Shown here: piece by piece, positions 6,123 through 7,260 of the stretch
How the letters are laid out: each line of letters begins with the position of its first letter
Numbering within the stretch: position 1 is the stretch's first letter
From: a bacterium
Lineage (GTDB): Bacteria; CSSED10-310; JAJRTK01
Reading direction: 5' to 3'
NCBI GenBank assembly: GCA_024278345.1
Contig: JAJRTK010000440.1
Location: forward strand, 1-7,260
Length of the DNA: 7,260 bases
Translations under genes and position numbers: made by a program
Notes under the pieces: generated by a model
What the model was told of the DNA's origin: nothing
Database searches by the model: none
Seen by the model: only the letters and a program-made list of their open reading frames with translations

Positions 6123-7260
6123 GTCGCTGCGTCCCACCACCGCCCGAGCCGCTCCGCGAGGACTCTGGCTGCTGCTCTTTATTGGGTTCGTGTCTCTTGC
6201 CGTCTATGGCCGCTTAGCCTTCAATTCCCATCTGGGAAGGATTGTTCCGCTCTACGTGGGAATGCACCTCTTTCTGGCGGCTCTTATGTTCATCGCCTGG
6301 GCGGGCTTGGAACGTTGGCCCCCCGCCAGCCACCGGCACACAGTCTGGATGATCGTCCTTTTCGGCGTTTTGCTGCGCCTTCCTCTTCTTCCGTCGGAGC
6401 CCTCCCTCTCCGATGACATCTACCGCTATGTTTGGGATGCCCGGGTCACGGCCGCGGGAGTGAGCCCATATCGGTTTCCTCCAGAGGCCCCGGAGTTGGC
6501 CCCGCTGCGGGACGATCTCTACCAAAAGATCAACCACCGGCCCATCCCCACCATCTATCCGCCGGCGAGCCAGGCTTTTTTTACCATCGGCGGGTGGTTC
6601 TTGCCAGGCGTCGGCGGTCTCAAATTTGGCTTGTTGCTCCTGGACATCGCCGTGATGTTGCTTCTTGGGCGGCTTTTGCTTCTTTTGGGACGTTCGCCCG
6701 GAGCCCTTGTCCTCTATGCTTGGAACCCCCTAGTCATCGTGGAAATCAGTAGTAGCGGCCACTCAGAATCCCTCGTGTCGCTCTTTTTCCTGCTATCTTA
6801 CTGGAGCCTGCTCCAAAACAAAAGGAGTCTTGCGGGAGCCGCCATGGGGACAGCCATCATGGCAAAGCTCTACCCGGTGGCTTTGATGCCTTTATGGCTC
6901 CCGCGGTTAGGCGTCCGGGGCGTCGCGTGGACGCTGGGCATCGCCACCCTGCTGGCGCTTCCCTTTCTGAGCCGGGACCTGGTGATCCTCAATGGTTTGT
7001 TGACCTTCGCGGAACATTGGAACCACAACGAGTTCCTCTATCGTTTTATCTTATTCGCCACCCCAACCCGAGAGATCGCCAAGCTGGTTTGTGCCCTGAT
7101 CTTCCTGGGCATCGTCGCTATTTTCGCCTTTCGCGACAAAACCAGCACCCCTGGCGATCTCGCATGCCGGAACCTTTGGTGCCTGACTCTGCTCTTGGCC
7201 CTTTCGCCCACGATCCACCCTTGGTACGTGACCTGGCTGGCGCCCTGGGTCGTCTTGGCT
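6121..7260 (+). CDS. GT-C fold polyprenyl-phosphate-sugar-dependent glycosyltransferase (GT87/DUF2029-like), truncated by the window's right edge
   Basis: 380 codons are visible and open to the last base, so the C-terminus is missing. A TGA at 6076-6078 bounds the frame and ATG 6121 is the only start before the first membrane helix (about 15-32). The protein is strongly hydrophobic with roughly eight or more membrane helices. Motifs: an acidic pair in the first external loop, SDDIYRYVWDAR (97-108); SPYRFPPEAPEL after it; TIYPPASQ (144-151); WNPLVIVEISSSGHSES (181-197); MAKLYPVAL (247-255); EHWNHNEFLY (338-347); and HPWYVTWLAPW (366-376). These fit GT-C mannosyl/hexosyltransferases that take sugar from a polyprenyl-phosphate donor on the outer face of the inner membrane; the Asp pair is the likely catalytic site. 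It diverges from the sigma gene. A DPM-like donor synthase close by is consistent with this role. Sugar and acceptor unknown; an alpha-1,6-type mannosyltransferase-like relative is an alternative. Confidence 0.85.
   Translation, partial: MSLRPTTARAAPRGLWLLLFIGFVSLAVYGRLAFNSHLGRIVPLYVGMHLFLAALMFIAWAGLERWPPASHRHTVWMIVLFGVLLRLPLLPSEPSLSDDIYRYVWDARVTAAGVSPYRFPPEAPELAPLRDDLYQKINHRPIPTIYPPASQAFFTIGGWFLPGVGGLKFGLLLLDIAVMLLLGRLLLLLGRSPGALVLYAWNPLVIVEISSSGHSESLVSLFFLLSYWSLLQNKRSLAGAAMGTAIMAKLYPVALMPLWLPRLGVRGVAWTLGIATLLALPFLSRDLVILNGLLTFAEHWNHNEFLYRFILFATPTREIAKLVCALIFLGIVAIFAFRDKTSTPGDLACRNLWCLTLLLALSPTIHPWYVTWLAPWVVLA

Noticed and set aside
6180-6230. GGGAAT on the - strand upstream of the sigma gene as an autoregulated ECF promoter
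   Set aside because: No GTT/GTC-type -10 element occurs at the proper distance (the bases there read AGACGG).
5688-6416. 242-codon + strand open frame over the sigma factor gene and into the GT-C gene
   Set aside because: It is antisense to the sigma factor and out of frame with the membrane glycosyltransferase, both of which have strong motifs.

Overview
This is a GC-rich window from a diderm (Gram-negative-type) bacterium. The diderm call rests on a large outer-membrane beta-barrel protein that ends in Phe, and on an ECF sigma factor of the zinc-anti-sigma/SigR-like type. The phylum cannot be fixed from the sequence. Lineages such as Acidobacteriota, Nitrospirota, NC10 or deltaproteobacterial groups would fit the gene content and the frequent GTG/TTG starts, but this is only an impression. 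No tRNA, rRNA, insertion sequence, CRISPR array or origin was seen.

Layout. Bases 3-887 (+) carry the 3' part of a RIO-family protein kinase that begins outside the window. It converges on a long leftward set of genes. In transcription order from the right these are an ECF sigma factor (6122-5562), a DPM/DPG-synthase-like family 2 glycosyltransferase (5406-4633), a second family 2 glycosyltransferase of the TIGR04283 type (4640-3942, overlapping the previous gene by 8 bases), and a roughly 925-residue protein (3820-1043). The last one joins a degenerate M1 (aminopeptidase N-like) metallopeptidase region to a C-terminal Omp85/BamA-like barrel. Diverging from the sigma gene, a multi-pass GT-C/GT87-like glycosyltransferase starts at 6121 (+) and runs off the right edge. 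The start codons of these two divergent genes share bases within a single CATG.

How the genes may fit together (inference). The DPM-like enzyme would make a polyprenyl-phosphate sugar, and the GT-C membrane enzyme belongs to a class that uses such donors. The TIGR04283 enzyme is a soluble nucleotide-sugar-type transferase. With the outer-membrane fusion protein and the sigma factor beside them, the cluster could serve a cell-envelope glycoconjugate. No anti-sigma gene is visible next to the sigma factor. The most unusual object in the window is the M1-like/Omp85 fusion, in which the zinc-binding HEXXH motif appears to be lost.
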